From positions 310,001-374,000 of the forward strand of contig NZ_JAFEWD010000004.1 in NCBI RefSeq assembly GCF_017355855.1: a stretch of DNA of 64,000 nt. Reading direction: 5' to 3'. The DNA is from Pedobacter sp. SYSU D00535. Lineage in GTDB: Bacteria > Bacteroidota > Bacteroidia > Sphingobacteriales > Sphingobacteriaceae. The translations under genes and the position numbers were made by a program. The notes under the pieces are model-generated. The model was not told the DNA's origin. It worked only from the letters and a program-made list of their open reading frames with translations, and did no database searches. Below, piece after piece: positions 55,056 through 62,052 of the stretch (its first letter is position 1; the number at the start of each line of letters is the position of its first letter).

Positions 55056-55424
55056 TTATTCGATATGAGAGAATAGTTTGTTTACAATCTTCCAATCATT
55101 ATTGATTTTAACTAATGATAGATAGTCATAATAATTATATCCAAGCATAGGAACATGTAATTTGGCTATGGCAATTTTCCCCAGAATTTCTATTCCAATA
55201 ATTTTCATTTTGAAAGTCTCGTTCAAATCATTAGGGCTTTGTCTATTTTCAACTCCTTCGAGATATTCCTTTACACTTTTTAAATAGTCAACATCTTTGA
55301 TATCTCCATACATATAAACATTTTCATGGAAACAGGTTGTAAGTTTAGCTATATCTCCATAAAAAATACCTTCGAAGTAAATAGTTATTAAACCTTCTAT
55401 TTCTTCTATGTTTTTGCTATACAT
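55056..55424 (-). CDS. NTF2-like (SnoaL-type) protein, cassette-encoded
   Basis: The 122-residue NTF2-like protein has an N-terminal helix pair (IEEIEGLITIYFEGIFYGDIAKL), YLKSVKEYLEGVENRQ, and closing strands YYDYLSLVKINNDWKIVNKLF. Proteins of this fold act as isomerases or ligand-binding proteins. It starts 11 bp after the SDR stop, so it is the last gene of a three-gene unit with the SDR and tautomerase genes. Confidence 0.82.
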   Translation of the reverse strand: MYSKNIEEIEGLITIYFEGIFYGDIAKLTTCFHENVYMYGDIKDVDYLKSVKEYLEGVENRQSPNDLNETFKMKIIGIEILGKIAIAKLHVPMLGYNYYDYLSLVKINNDWKIVNKLFSHIE

Positions 55425-55435
55425 GATTTATTTCT

Positions 55436-56179
55436 TTAGATAGAATGTCCAACTGTGTGCCCTCCGGCTACGTTAATGGTTTCTCCTGTTACAAAATCGG
55501 AAGTAGCCAAGAAATAGGCTGCTTCTGCAATTTCATGAACTTCTCCAATTCGGTTTAATAAATGCAGTCCTGCCAAACTATCAGCATCTTCTACACCCAT
55601 TTTCCCTTGTAACGGACTTCTTATTATTCCAGGAGCAATAGTGTTCACTTTGATGTTGTTTTTCCCGAACTCTGCTGCCAATTGCCTTGTCAAAGAGTGG
55701 ATTGCACCTTTGGTTGTTATCGGGGCTGTTGCCGGGAATCCGCCTATTGCGTGTTCTACTAAGACCGTCCCGATATTTATTATAGAGCCATTTCCTTGTT
55801 TTACCATCTGAGGAATAACTGCCTGCGAAGTGAAATACGTTCCTTTTAAGTTAACACTCCAATAAAAGTCTAAATCTTTTTCTTCAACATCTAAAAAGGG
55901 TTTAGGTGCAAATATTCCTGCATTATTGACCAAGACGTCAATAGTATTGAATTTATCTAATGCTACATGTACCAGTTTTTGACCAGTTTCTTGTTTACTG
56001 ATATCTCCAACTAAATACACAGCATTTTCAGGAGAGCCTAATTCTTTAAAAGTCCTTTCCAAATTCTCTTTGTTAGAAGAATTCATCACTACATTACTTC
56101 CTCGCTCAATGAAGTATTTAGAAATTCCTTTACCAATTCCTGTGGATGCTCCTGTAATAATTACTGTTTTGTTTTTCAT
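55436..56179 (-). CDS. Short-chain dehydrogenase/reductase family protein without the catalytic Tyr, cassette-encoded
   Basis: The 247-residue SDR has the TGASTGIGKGISKYF nucleotide-binding motif (about 10-24) and NNAG (about 86). In the active-site segment, AIGGFPATAPITTKGAIHSL, the Lys is present. The Tyr expected four residues before it is replaced by Pro, and the usual Ser is also displaced. The C terminus (SDFVTGETINVAGGH) is intact. It may bind NAD(P)H but work differently from classical SDRs. It lies four bases after the tautomerase gene. Confidence 0.85.
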   Translation of the reverse strand: MKNKTVIITGASTGIGKGISKYFIERGSNVVMNSSNKENLERTFKELGSPENAVYLVGDISKQETGQKLVHVALDKFNTIDVLVNNAGIFAPKPFLDVEEKDLDFYWSVNLKGTYFTSQAVIPQMVKQGNGSIINIGTVLVEHAIGGFPATAPITTKGAIHSLTRQLAAEFGKNNIKVNTIAPGIIRSPLQGKMGVEDADSLAGLHLLNRIGEVHEIAEAAYFLATSDFVTGETINVAGGHTVGHSI

Positions 56180-56183
56180 TTTC

Positions 56184-56378
56184 TTACTTTTTAATTCCTA
56201 AATACTGCTTCCCGTTGACGCCCCAATTTCCCAATGGTATTTCTTCAATAACCACATGGGTTGTTTTAGGGTCCTTATTGAGTATGTCAACAACCAACTG
56301 TGTGGCTCCTTCGATCAGTAGACGTTTCTGATCTTTTGTTACTTGTTCGTCAGTAACTTTAATGTTAATGTATGGCAT
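56184..56378 (-). CDS. 4-oxalocrotonate tautomerase-like protein, cassette-encoded
   Basis: The 64-residue protein is of tautomerase (4-OT/DmpI) size. It starts MPYINIKV, so Pro1 would be the catalytic base after Met removal. It continues with a GATQLVVDILNKDPKTTHVVIEEIP segment typical of the family. It is the first gene of the tautomerase-SDR-NTF2 unit. It probably tautomerises a small keto/enol compound, which is not identified. Confidence 0.85.
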   Translation of the reverse strand: MPYINIKVTDEQVTKDQKRLLIEGATQLVVDILNKDPKTTHVVIEEIPLGNWGVNGKQYLGIKK

Positions 56379-56448
56379 AGTCTTTCTACTAGATTAGTTA
56401 CCATACAAAGCTGCAGTTAGGAAAAATAATTAAGAAGGAGGCATGTCA

Positions 56449-56482
56449 CTTCCTTCATGTGAGGTATGTCACATGAAGGAAG
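56449..56482. promoter_or_regulatory. Perfect 14-bp inverted repeat between the regulator and its downstream unit
   Basis: CTTCCTTCATGTGA and TCACATGAAGGAAG are separated by six bases. The repeat lies 17 bp past the end of the Crp/Fnr gene and 71 bp before the tautomerase start. It may terminate the regulator transcript or, as its inner TGTGA/TCACA halves look like a Crp-type operator, be the binding site of that regulator. It has no T run, which favours the operator reading. Confidence 0.55.
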
Positions 56483-56498
56483 CAATAGGGGAAATGAA

Positions 56499-57062
56499 TT
56501 AGGAATTTAGTCTACTAAGTGTTTCTCTCGAAACACCCAGGTAGGCTGCTATCATTTTTTTAGGAACACGTTGAAAAAGTTTTGGATACTGTTCAAGGAG
56601 TAATTCATACCGTTCTTTAGCCGAATTCTGTAATAAGGATATGATTCTATTTTGAAGGGCAATTCGACCAATTTTACTCTTTTTAGCCCAAAATCGCTCC
56701 ATTTTATGCATTCCGGCAGTTAATTTTTCTCTGTTTTCAAAAGTTATATATAACAATTCACTGTCTTCGATACAGTCAATAAAAGTTTTTGATTTGGTTT
56801 GTTTTACGTATGATTCATAATCAGTAATCCACCAATTCTCCATTCCAAATTGAAGAATATGTTCTTTTCCATTATTATCAATAAAAAAGGTTTTTAAACA
56901 GCCTTTTATTACCCAATATTCTTTATTAACAATCTCTCCTTCCTGAACTATATACTGGTGCTTCCGTTTTCTTACCAGTTCAAAATGACTCAAAATGAAA
57001 TCAAATTCTTCATCAGTAAGGCTGATTATTTCTTCGATATGCTGTCTAAGAGGATGCGTCAT
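56499..57062 (-). CDS. Crp/Fnr family transcriptional regulator, cassette-encoded
   Basis: The 187-residue protein has a cyclic-nucleotide-binding-like domain (about 25-115, with VQEGEIVNKEYWVIKGCLKTFF) and a C-terminal HTH (VPKKMIAAYLGVSRETLSRLNS). It is of the common Bacteroidota type, often linked to SDR or detoxification genes. It is upstream of the tautomerase-SDR-NTF2 unit in the same direction, and the inverted repeat at 56449 lies between. It likely regulates that unit. Its ligand is unknown. Confidence 0.87.
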   Translation of the reverse strand: MTHPLRQHIEEIISLTDEEFDFILSHFELVRKRKHQYIVQEGEIVNKEYWVIKGCLKTFFIDNNGKEHILQFGMENWWITDYESYVKQTKSKTFIDCIEDSELLYITFENREKLTAGMHKMERFWAKKSKIGRIALQNRIISLLQNSAKERYELLLEQYPKLFQRVPKKMIAAYLGVSRETLSRLNS

Positions 57063-57069
57063 TTCAATT

Positions 57070-57204
57070 GCAAGTAACGGTTAAGGCTTGTCGCAGTTGC
57101 GGAATTGTTTATTCTTCGCTCTCAAGCCAGCACTAATGTAGTAGAAAGCTGAGAAATGACATAACCACGGACTCCGCAATTGCAACAGAGGCTATGTTAG
57201 CAGC
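57070..57204 (-). repeat. attC site of the cassette at 57213-57788
   Basis: The left core is GTAACGGTTAAGG. Arms CGCAGTTGCGGAATTG and CCGCAATTGCAACAG pair around a loop. The right core GTTAGCAGC is a perfect 9-base match to the start of the same cassette. This is the best intact model for the IS-interrupted attC at 58546. Confidence 0.88.
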
Positions 57205-57212
57205 TAATTATT

Positions 57213-57788
57213 TTAGTATGTAGTTATGACTATAAGTCCATTAGGCGCATTTTCACCATATATACTTTTGGCAACAGGTCGGTTAATAATATTTATACCT
57301 ATAATTTTATTTAATTTGATGTTTTGAATCATGTTATATGCCTCTTTACGAAAGATTTGTTTTCCATTAACAATTAAAACGGGCTCGCCGCTTTTGGGCG
57401 CAATGTCAGCCGTTACAATTACAGGTGGCTGTTGATATTTCCTTTTCGCTTCTCCAAAATATTCTTTGATTAACTTTTTTGATTGAGTTCCTTTTGTTTG
57501 AAGAATAACAACGCCTGTCGGTGGTATACAAAGAATCGCGTTACTGATTGTGGTTCTGTCAATGTAGTTAATACCAGTTAAATCCTGAGTTTGATACTTT
57601 GAAAGTAGAAAAGACAAGGAGTCTATTGGAATAACATGACCATTCAAAACGTAAACAACTTCGTCGTCGATCTCTGCTCCAGGAAAGGTCGCTGAAATCC
57701 AAGCGTCTACATAATTTTTTGTCAAAGTTTGAGCACTCGAGACTTCGATAAGCAAGACTGTCAGAAGGCTCAGTATGAGACGTTTCAT
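57213..57788 (-). CDS. Secreted plug-only TonB-receptor-like protein, cassette-encoded
   Basis: The 191-residue protein has a signal peptide (MKRLILSLLTVLLIEVSSAQ). Two segments resemble the end of a TonB-receptor plug: PPTGVVILQTKG near 88-100 and, clearly, NRPVAKSIYGENAPNGLIVITTY at the C terminus. PVLIVNGKQIFRKEAYNM precedes the second. There is no barrel, so it is not a transporter. It could mimic or contact receptors; that is inference. It is a single gene in a cassette with perfectly matched ends. Confidence 0.75.
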   Translation of the reverse strand: MKRLILSLLTVLLIEVSSAQTLTKNYVDAWISATFPGAEIDDEVVYVLNGHVIPIDSLSFLLSKYQTQDLTGINYIDRTTISNAILCIPPTGVVILQTKGTQSKKLIKEYFGEAKRKYQQPPVIVTADIAPKSGEPVLIVNGKQIFRKEAYNMIQNIKLNKIIGINIINRPVAKSIYGENAPNGLIVITTY

Positions 57789-57800
57789 GTTTTTTAGCTT

Positions 57801-57933
57801 GCTGCTAACGGTTAGGCTTGCCGCTGTGCGGGATTAAAAGCACAAAAAGTTCGCCTATGGATAAAATTAGTAAAATGTACTGAAGTTCCTATTCGTACTA
57901 CAACCCGCATTGTGGCAAGCTGATGTTATGCGG
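57801..57933 (-). repeat. attC site of the cassette at 57950-58519
   Basis: The left core is GCTAACGGTTAGGC. Arms TTGCCGCTGTGCGGG and CCCGCATTGTGGCAA pair. The right core GTTATGCGG matches its own cassette start GTTACGCGG at 8 of 9. It is near-identical in arms and loop to the attC at 60564. Confidence 0.88.
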
Positions 57934-57949
57934 ACGGCTTTTTTTATTT

Positions 57950-58519
57950 TTATTTGCATTCAATCTGTCGTTTCACGTTCTCTAAAGCTGCTCTAGTGCA
58001 AAACGTCTGGTAGGGAACCGAAATAATAGGGCCAAGTAGCTTCGTTAAAAAGTTTCCTGGAGTTGAAAAGGTCTCTATTTTAAAACTCAATTGCTTTTCA
58101 ATCTCTTCTATTGTAAATATTGAAATCCCTTTTTCAACATGTCCTTCCAATGTCTCATAGCTAAATCCCTTTTTTCCTACTTCATTGATCACCTGCTTTA
58201 TTCGTACTCCAAAAATTATCTTTTGCGAAAACGTTCGAAATGGCGGAATATAAGCTTGCTGGACAATTGTATCACCTACTCTCATCTCTCGACCAAAGTA
58301 GCCCCATTCGGTCTTAAAGCTCATTATGTTTGAAGGAAAGATTCGGTAGGAATAAAAAAAATCAAGGTTTAATTGATCCAACGATAGAACTGAGTTGATA
58401 TTTATTGTCGTAATTTTCCTGGTCAGTCGATTTCTGTCATAGCTCATTACTCGTCGGTTCTTCAACTCAATCAAGTGACGGTCAAAGTTCTTGTCTTGGT
58501 CATTGAGATAAATCTTCAT
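57950..58519 (-). CDS. DUF1990-like protein, cassette-encoded
   Basis: The 189-residue protein matches the DUF1990 pattern: GFSYETLEGHVEKGISIFTIEE (about 117-138) is the signature region, preceded by GDTIVQQAYIPPF. The fold is SRPBCC-like and may bind a hydrophobic ligand. No signal peptide. It is a single gene, followed 16 bp later by its attC. Confidence 0.72.
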   Translation of the reverse strand: MKIYLNDQDKNFDRHLIELKNRRVMSYDRNRLTRKITTININSVLSLDQLNLDFFYSYRIFPSNIMSFKTEWGYFGREMRVGDTIVQQAYIPPFRTFSQKIIFGVRIKQVINEVGKKGFSYETLEGHVEKGISIFTIEEIEKQLSFKIETFSTPGNFLTKLLGPIISVPYQTFCTRAALENVKRQIECK

Positions 58520-58545
58520 TAGAGCTGTGTCGGTCTTTTAAGCTG

Positions 58546-58567
58546 CCGCGTAACGGTTAAGGCTTGT
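58546..58567 (-). repeat. Left part (R' side) of the IS-interrupted attC
   Basis: Bases CCGCGTAACGGTTAAGGCTT plus GT match the left end of the attC at 57070 and then break off into IS sequence. The other part is at 59753-59863. Confidence 0.8.
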
Positions 58568-58580
58568 TGATTTCTATGAT

Positions 58581-59588
58581 TCAAGCAACTAATTTCGCAT
58601 AATTTTTTTCATATTCCCTGTCTCGGTTTACACCAGCAAAAATTCTGAGAATAAGCTTATTCCTATCCGCATTAATTACACTCATTTTATTTTTCTTTCC
58701 CTCGGTTACCTTTCGCCGGTAATAGTCTTTTATCTCTTGGTTATACCGGATTGCTACCAAGGCTGATAAGTGGAGCAGCATTTTAACTTTTTTATTTGCC
58801 ATGTTAGAAACCATTGTTTTACCCTTATACATTCCCGACTCTTTTTTAAATGGGGCTACTCCTGAGTAACAAGCAAACTTTTTAGCGGTATCAATATTTT
58901 TAAACTCATTTGTACAGATGATGACCTGCGTAGCAGTGATCTTTCCAACGCCGGGTACTGAAGTAACTAAGTCAAATAGACGCCTAAGCTGAGGATCACT
59001 TTGAATCAGTTGATCGATTGCCTTTTCTGCCTTTGCTAAATCTGTATCGATTGCCTTTAAAGATGAACTGCAAAGCTTTTTGTTTTCCTTAGCTATTTCT
59101 TTACTAAGAAATGCATTATTTTCACCTATTGCTGTTGATAGACATCTTCTTTACCTGAATCAACCGGGAACGCGTTGAAGAAAGTTGGGCCAAGGCATAA
59201 ATTATTCCCCGTTTAGGAGTCCATAATCGTAAACCATCGCGATTTTTATAGGCGTACTGAGCTATTCTTACGGCATCTACCTTGTCGCTCTTTCCCCGAA
59301 TATTGCCTAAAGAATTTTTTATTTGAGTAGCAGGTTCCAGACATATAAGGGCCTTGTGCTTATGCAAAGTAACCAGCAAATGATTATTATAAATACCGGT
59401 ATGCTCCATGCAGAAAACAGCCTTTGCTAAATCGAACCCCGGAAGCTGAAGGAGTTTTTCAAAAACAGCTTTATTGCCTTTGAATTATTTCCGGTTTCCC
59501 TATGCAAAAGCTGTTGTTTTCCGTGCATTACAGCAAAATCTAACTCATTTTTTGAAACATCAATTCCGATAAAAAAAGCCAATTCCAT
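58581..59588 (-). pseudogene. IS110-family DEDD transposase, two frameshifts
   Basis: The full-length frame would be about 336 residues, normal for IS110. It starts MELAFFIGIDVSKNELDF (first Asp of DEDD). It continues in a second frame with CMEHTGIYNNHL (Glu) and GKSDKVDAVRIAQY (two Asp). It ends in the first frame again with VPGVGKITATQV, ACYSGVAPFKKESG (C-terminal Ser domain) and KVKMLLHLSALVAIRY. A one-base loss near 59473-59483 and a one-base gain near 59142 explain the frames and restore the phase. Either a decayed gene or sequencing indels. Confidence 0.85.
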
Positions 59589-59752
59589 ACCTCTAACCTG
59601 TTTAGAGATAACTAAATAGTTAACCGTTTTAAACGCCATCAAAGCCTTACTAATGAGCCTGAGAACTCTAATTTCTATTTGATGTCTCCGTTTAAAACAA
59701 GCGGTAAAGGATTCAATCAACAAATAGCTCCTTATCCTGGCTGAATCTAAAG
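59589..59752 (-). ncRNA. Candidate IS110 bridge RNA region
   Basis: IS110-group elements encode a structured bridge RNA in the noncoding end upstream of the transposase, with guide loops for target and donor DNA. This 164-bp stretch is in that place and of that size. On its coding strand it contains TAAGGCTT (59641-59650 area) and AACGGTTAA (59618-59628 area). Both stretches occur in the attC arm immediately beside the insertion, TAACGGTTAAGGCTTGT. A GATTCA/TGAATC pair could close the first hairpin. No fold was computed. Confidence 0.5.
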
Positions 59753-59863
59753 GCAGTTGCGGTATTAATTGCACGTCACTTTTAATCCAGTACTAATGTA
59801 ATAGAAAGCAGTAAAATAAGTATACCACGTCAGCCGCAATTGTAATAAGCCGTTGTTGTGTGC
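59753..59863 (-). repeat. Right part (arms and R'' side) of the IS-interrupted attC, cassette 59873-60553
   Basis: The arm GCAGTTGCGG and the partner GCCGCAATTG remain, with the loop block ACTAATGTAATAGAAAGCAG shared with 57070. The right core GTTGTGTGC is a perfect 9-base match to the start of its own cassette at 60564-60572. It joins to 58546-58567 if the IS is removed. Confidence 0.85.
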
Positions 59864-59872
59864 TGGTGTTTT

Positions 59873-60553
59873 TTATACACTCTCCATAAATCTCGGAATT
59901 AACTCATAAATATCTAAACCCACATTATTTGTTAAAGAGCCTATAAGATGCTTTGGGCCACCTACATAGGTAAAAGATAAATCATAATCGGTAACTAAAC
60001 ACCATTCTTGGGTGTCGGGGTAAATAGCAGTAGGATTGTCTCTCACCTCACTTTTACCCCATAACCTTTCTAACTCAGATAATTGACCTTTGTAAAACAC
60101 TTCGTGCTCCCATGTCTGAGTTTTCAAAACGCAATAATAGTAGTTAACTACTTGGTCACCTAAATTCTGTATGATGGTATCTCTTACGAAAATTAACTGA
60201 CTATTCTCGCAGTCCCCTTCAGCAGGATAACGAATATCCGAAGGCCAACCTTCCTTCAAAATTTCCTTTCGTATTTCTTCTTGAACTTGGTTAGCAGTCC
60301 CTAATGTGAACTGTTTGTTATATAAGTTAAAAAAATCAGGCCAAGAGACAGGTTTGAACTCGCTACTTTCATTTGATTCAATCCAAAAAGGGTGAAGAAT
60401 TATAGCATAGCTCTCGAACATCAAAGGACAGCACATCGTCAAAAGATACCAAAAAGCATCGTTTTCTTGCGGGTCGCCTGCAATTTCTACATTCGGGCCA
60501 AGTGAAGCTTGACGTCTAATCCAGTCTGGTAATATAGCATCGATGGTTGTCAT
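59873..60553 (-). CDS. Hypothetical protein, cassette-encoded
   Basis: The protein has about 226 residues from the ATG at 60553; a TTG start inside the attC core would add six residues. It is soluble and rich in aromatic residues, with WYLLTMCCPLMFESYAIILHPFW near 40-62 and a C-terminal block QEWCLVTDYDLSFTYVGGPKHL. The overall style resembles small immunity or effector-associated proteins, but I recognise no family. Single gene between attC sites. Confidence 0.65.
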   Translation of the reverse strand: MTTIDAILPDWIRRQASLGPNVEIAGDPQENDAFWYLLTMCCPLMFESYAIILHPFWIESNESSEFKPVSWPDFFNLYNKQFTLGTANQVQEEIRKEILKEGWPSDIRYPAEGDCENSQLIFVRDTIIQNLGDQVVNYYYCVLKTQTWEHEVFYKGQLSELERLWGKSEVRDNPTAIYPDTQEWCLVTDYDLSFTYVGGPKHLIGSLTNNVGLDIYELIPRFMESV

Positions 60554-60563
60554 TTTTACACTT

Positions 60564-60696
60564 GCACACAACGGTTAGGCTTGCCGCAGTGCGGGATTAT
60601 AAGCACCAAAGTTTCGCCTACGGATAAAGTTAGTGAAAAGCACTGAAGATCATACACGCACTTCACCCCGCATTGTGGCAAGGTGGTGTTAGCGGC
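60564..60696 (-). repeat. attC site of the cassette at 60714-60974
   Basis: The left core is ACAACGGTTAGGC. Arms TTGCCGCAGTGCGGG and CCCGCATTGTGGCAA pair. The right core GTTAGCGGC matches its own cassette start GTTAACGGC at 8 of 9. Confidence 0.88.
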
Positions 60697-60713
60697 TGGT
60701 GTTTTTTAACTGC

Positions 60714-60974
60714 TTAAGAGGAAGCTATATTCTCTATTTGTTTTCCATTCATATAGATTTCAATTTCGTTGTATGCATCTGGCGGGTCTGGAATTAATTG
60801 AACTCCTTTGTTGTTATGGGTTATTCTCAATGTCCAACTAAACCTATCCGTCGAGTTCGTTGGAATAAACTTTATTGTGTTTCCGGGATTAACTGTATAA
60901 CAGAAAGCTTCCGGCTCTAGTTGTATCTCTAAGGGTTTATCTTCCTCCCAACAGGTAAATTCAATTGCATTCAT
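60714..60974 (-). CDS. Small hypothetical protein, cassette-encoded
   Basis: The 86-residue acidic beta-rich protein (FTCWEEDKPLEIQLEPEAF, TIKFIPTNSTDRFSWTLRI) has no leader or helix bundle. Its size and acidity resemble immunity-type proteins, but no family was recognised. An unusually long 109-bp leader separates its ATG from the attC upstream, enough room for its own promoter. Confidence 0.6.
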   Translation of the reverse strand: MNAIEFTCWEEDKPLEIQLEPEAFCYTVNPGNTIKFIPTNSTDRFSWTLRITHNNKGVQLIPDPPDAYNEIEIYMNGKQIENIASS

Positions 60975-61083
60975 GATTTCTGCGATTATTAGACTTTAGT
61001 CCTGATTTAAAAACGTTAACTTCCTTCGAAGTTCGTGCGCTACATGTCGGAGTACATAGGGTGCTTCAGGGGCTTTTACACTT

Positions 61084-61220
61084 GCCGTTAACGGTTAGGG
61101 CTTTGCAAAGATGGCGGATAGAAAGCACTTCACTGTCGCCCCGGTACAAAACTTAGTTAAATGTAGAAAAAGTTCGAGATCAACGTCGCCCGCCATTTTT
61201 GTAAAGGCTGTGTAAGCTGT
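61084..61220 (-). repeat. attC site of the cassette at 61231-61893
   Basis: The left core is GTTAACGGTTAGGG. Arms GCTTTGCAAAGATGGCGG and CCGCCATTTTTGTAAAGGC pair. The right core GTAAGCTGT matches the cassette start GTTAGCTGT at 8 of 9. It is near-duplicate with the attC at 52567. Confidence 0.87.
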
Positions 61221-61230
61221 TCGGGCTTTG

Positions 61231-61893
61231 TTAATCTACTTTGAATATGTCGTGTTTAGCGTCAAAATCTGGTGTCAATTGAACGTTAGTAAATTGGTTT
61301 CGGTCAATAAATTCTTTAGCTCTTTCTGTAACCATTATGTTCCCGGTGAAGTTAATTGGGATAAAAAAGTCATTCTGGGTCAGAGTTTCTTGTTTTAAAA
61401 CTACCTTTTCATAAGTTTGATAAATTCCTCCATCTCCGCCTCCACCCGGGCAACATAAATCACAATTATTTTTCTTTGGTTTGGAAAACCAAGACACGCC
61501 CATTTTGTCGTAGTCCACCTTTGTATTTACAGTTTCAACGGCTGCTCCAAATAGTTTGGGAATGGGATAAGGCGTATTTTTGCTAGTTCCCATCTGTACC
61601 ACATTAAGCTCTATAAACTTTGATATTCCAGACATGTCACTTTCTTGATATTTGTCCTTGAAACGTTGAGAAACAATTAAGTCCGTTCCGATTACACCAC
61701 CAACAAAGTCTCCTACCTTTTTTGGTTGCTTTAAAATGATGTCATGAGGTGGCAGCCAGTAACGTTGTCCCATTGCACGATTACATTTTGGACATTGAGG
61801 AAATTCCTTCGAAATAGTTGCTTCTTGTGTCAATTCAGCCCAAGCGAATTTGTATTGATTGAAACTTGGTATTTGAAGTCGGTAATGTGTCAT
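61231..61893 (-). CDS. Double-CXXC protein (SitI6/immunity-like), cassette-encoded
   Basis: The 220-residue protein has two cysteine pairs, CPKC (about 34-37) and CDLCC (about 144-148), followed by a glycine-rich turn. The C terminus reads GNIMVTERAKEFIDRNQF. This arrangement recalls the double-CXXCG family that includes contact-dependent immunity proteins of myxobacteria. The link is by pattern only. No toxin gene is adjacent. Single-gene cassette. Confidence 0.65.
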   Translation of the reverse strand: MTHYRLQIPSFNQYKFAWAELTQEATISKEFPQCPKCNRAMGQRYWLPPHDIILKQPKKVGDFVGGVIGTDLIVSQRFKDKYQESDMSGISKFIELNVVQMGTSKNTPYPIPKLFGAAVETVNTKVDYDKMGVSWFSKPKKNNCDLCCPGGGGDGGIYQTYEKVVLKQETLTQNDFFIPINFTGNIMVTERAKEFIDRNQFTNVQLTPDFDAKHDIFKVD

Positions 61894-61915
61894 TTACGGG
61901 TGTCGTTTTAGCCTG

Positions 61916-62052
61916 ACAGCTAACGTGAAACGGCTTGGCGAAGGCAGGGAAATAGAATTACGTCTGCCTACACTTGCACCAATGCTGAATAAAGATATAA
62001 AGTTTAACCTATGTTCGTCAGCCCTGCTTTTGCCAAACCGCTGTTGGCTGCA
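61916..62052 (-). repeat. attC site of the cassette at 62004-62762
   Basis: The left core is CAGCTAACG. Arms CGGCTTGGCGAAGGCAGGG and CCCTGCTTTTGCCAAACCG pair. The right core GTTGGCTGCA is a perfect 10-base match to its own cassette start. The last 49 bases of the DUF2071 coding sequence lie inside this site. Confidence 0.88.

Larger units (their letters stand above)
58568..59752 (-). mobile_element. IS110-family insertion sequence inserted in an attC site
   Basis: About 1185 bp (ends within about 3 bp) interrupt an otherwise normal attC between GGCTTGT and GCAGTTGCGG. The IS110-type transposase frame fills most of it. A long noncoding end (164 bp) is upstream of the gene and a short one (13 bp) downstream. 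No terminal inverted repeats or target duplication are evident, as usual for this family. IS110/IS1111 relatives that target attC sites are known from other integrons. The gene is frameshifted twice, so this copy is probably inactive. Confidence 0.85.

Noticed and set aside
58568..59752. Three separate small genes in place of one IS transposase
   Set aside because: The three frames join in order into one IS110 transposase with all DEDD and C-terminal motifs, so they are parts of one broken gene.
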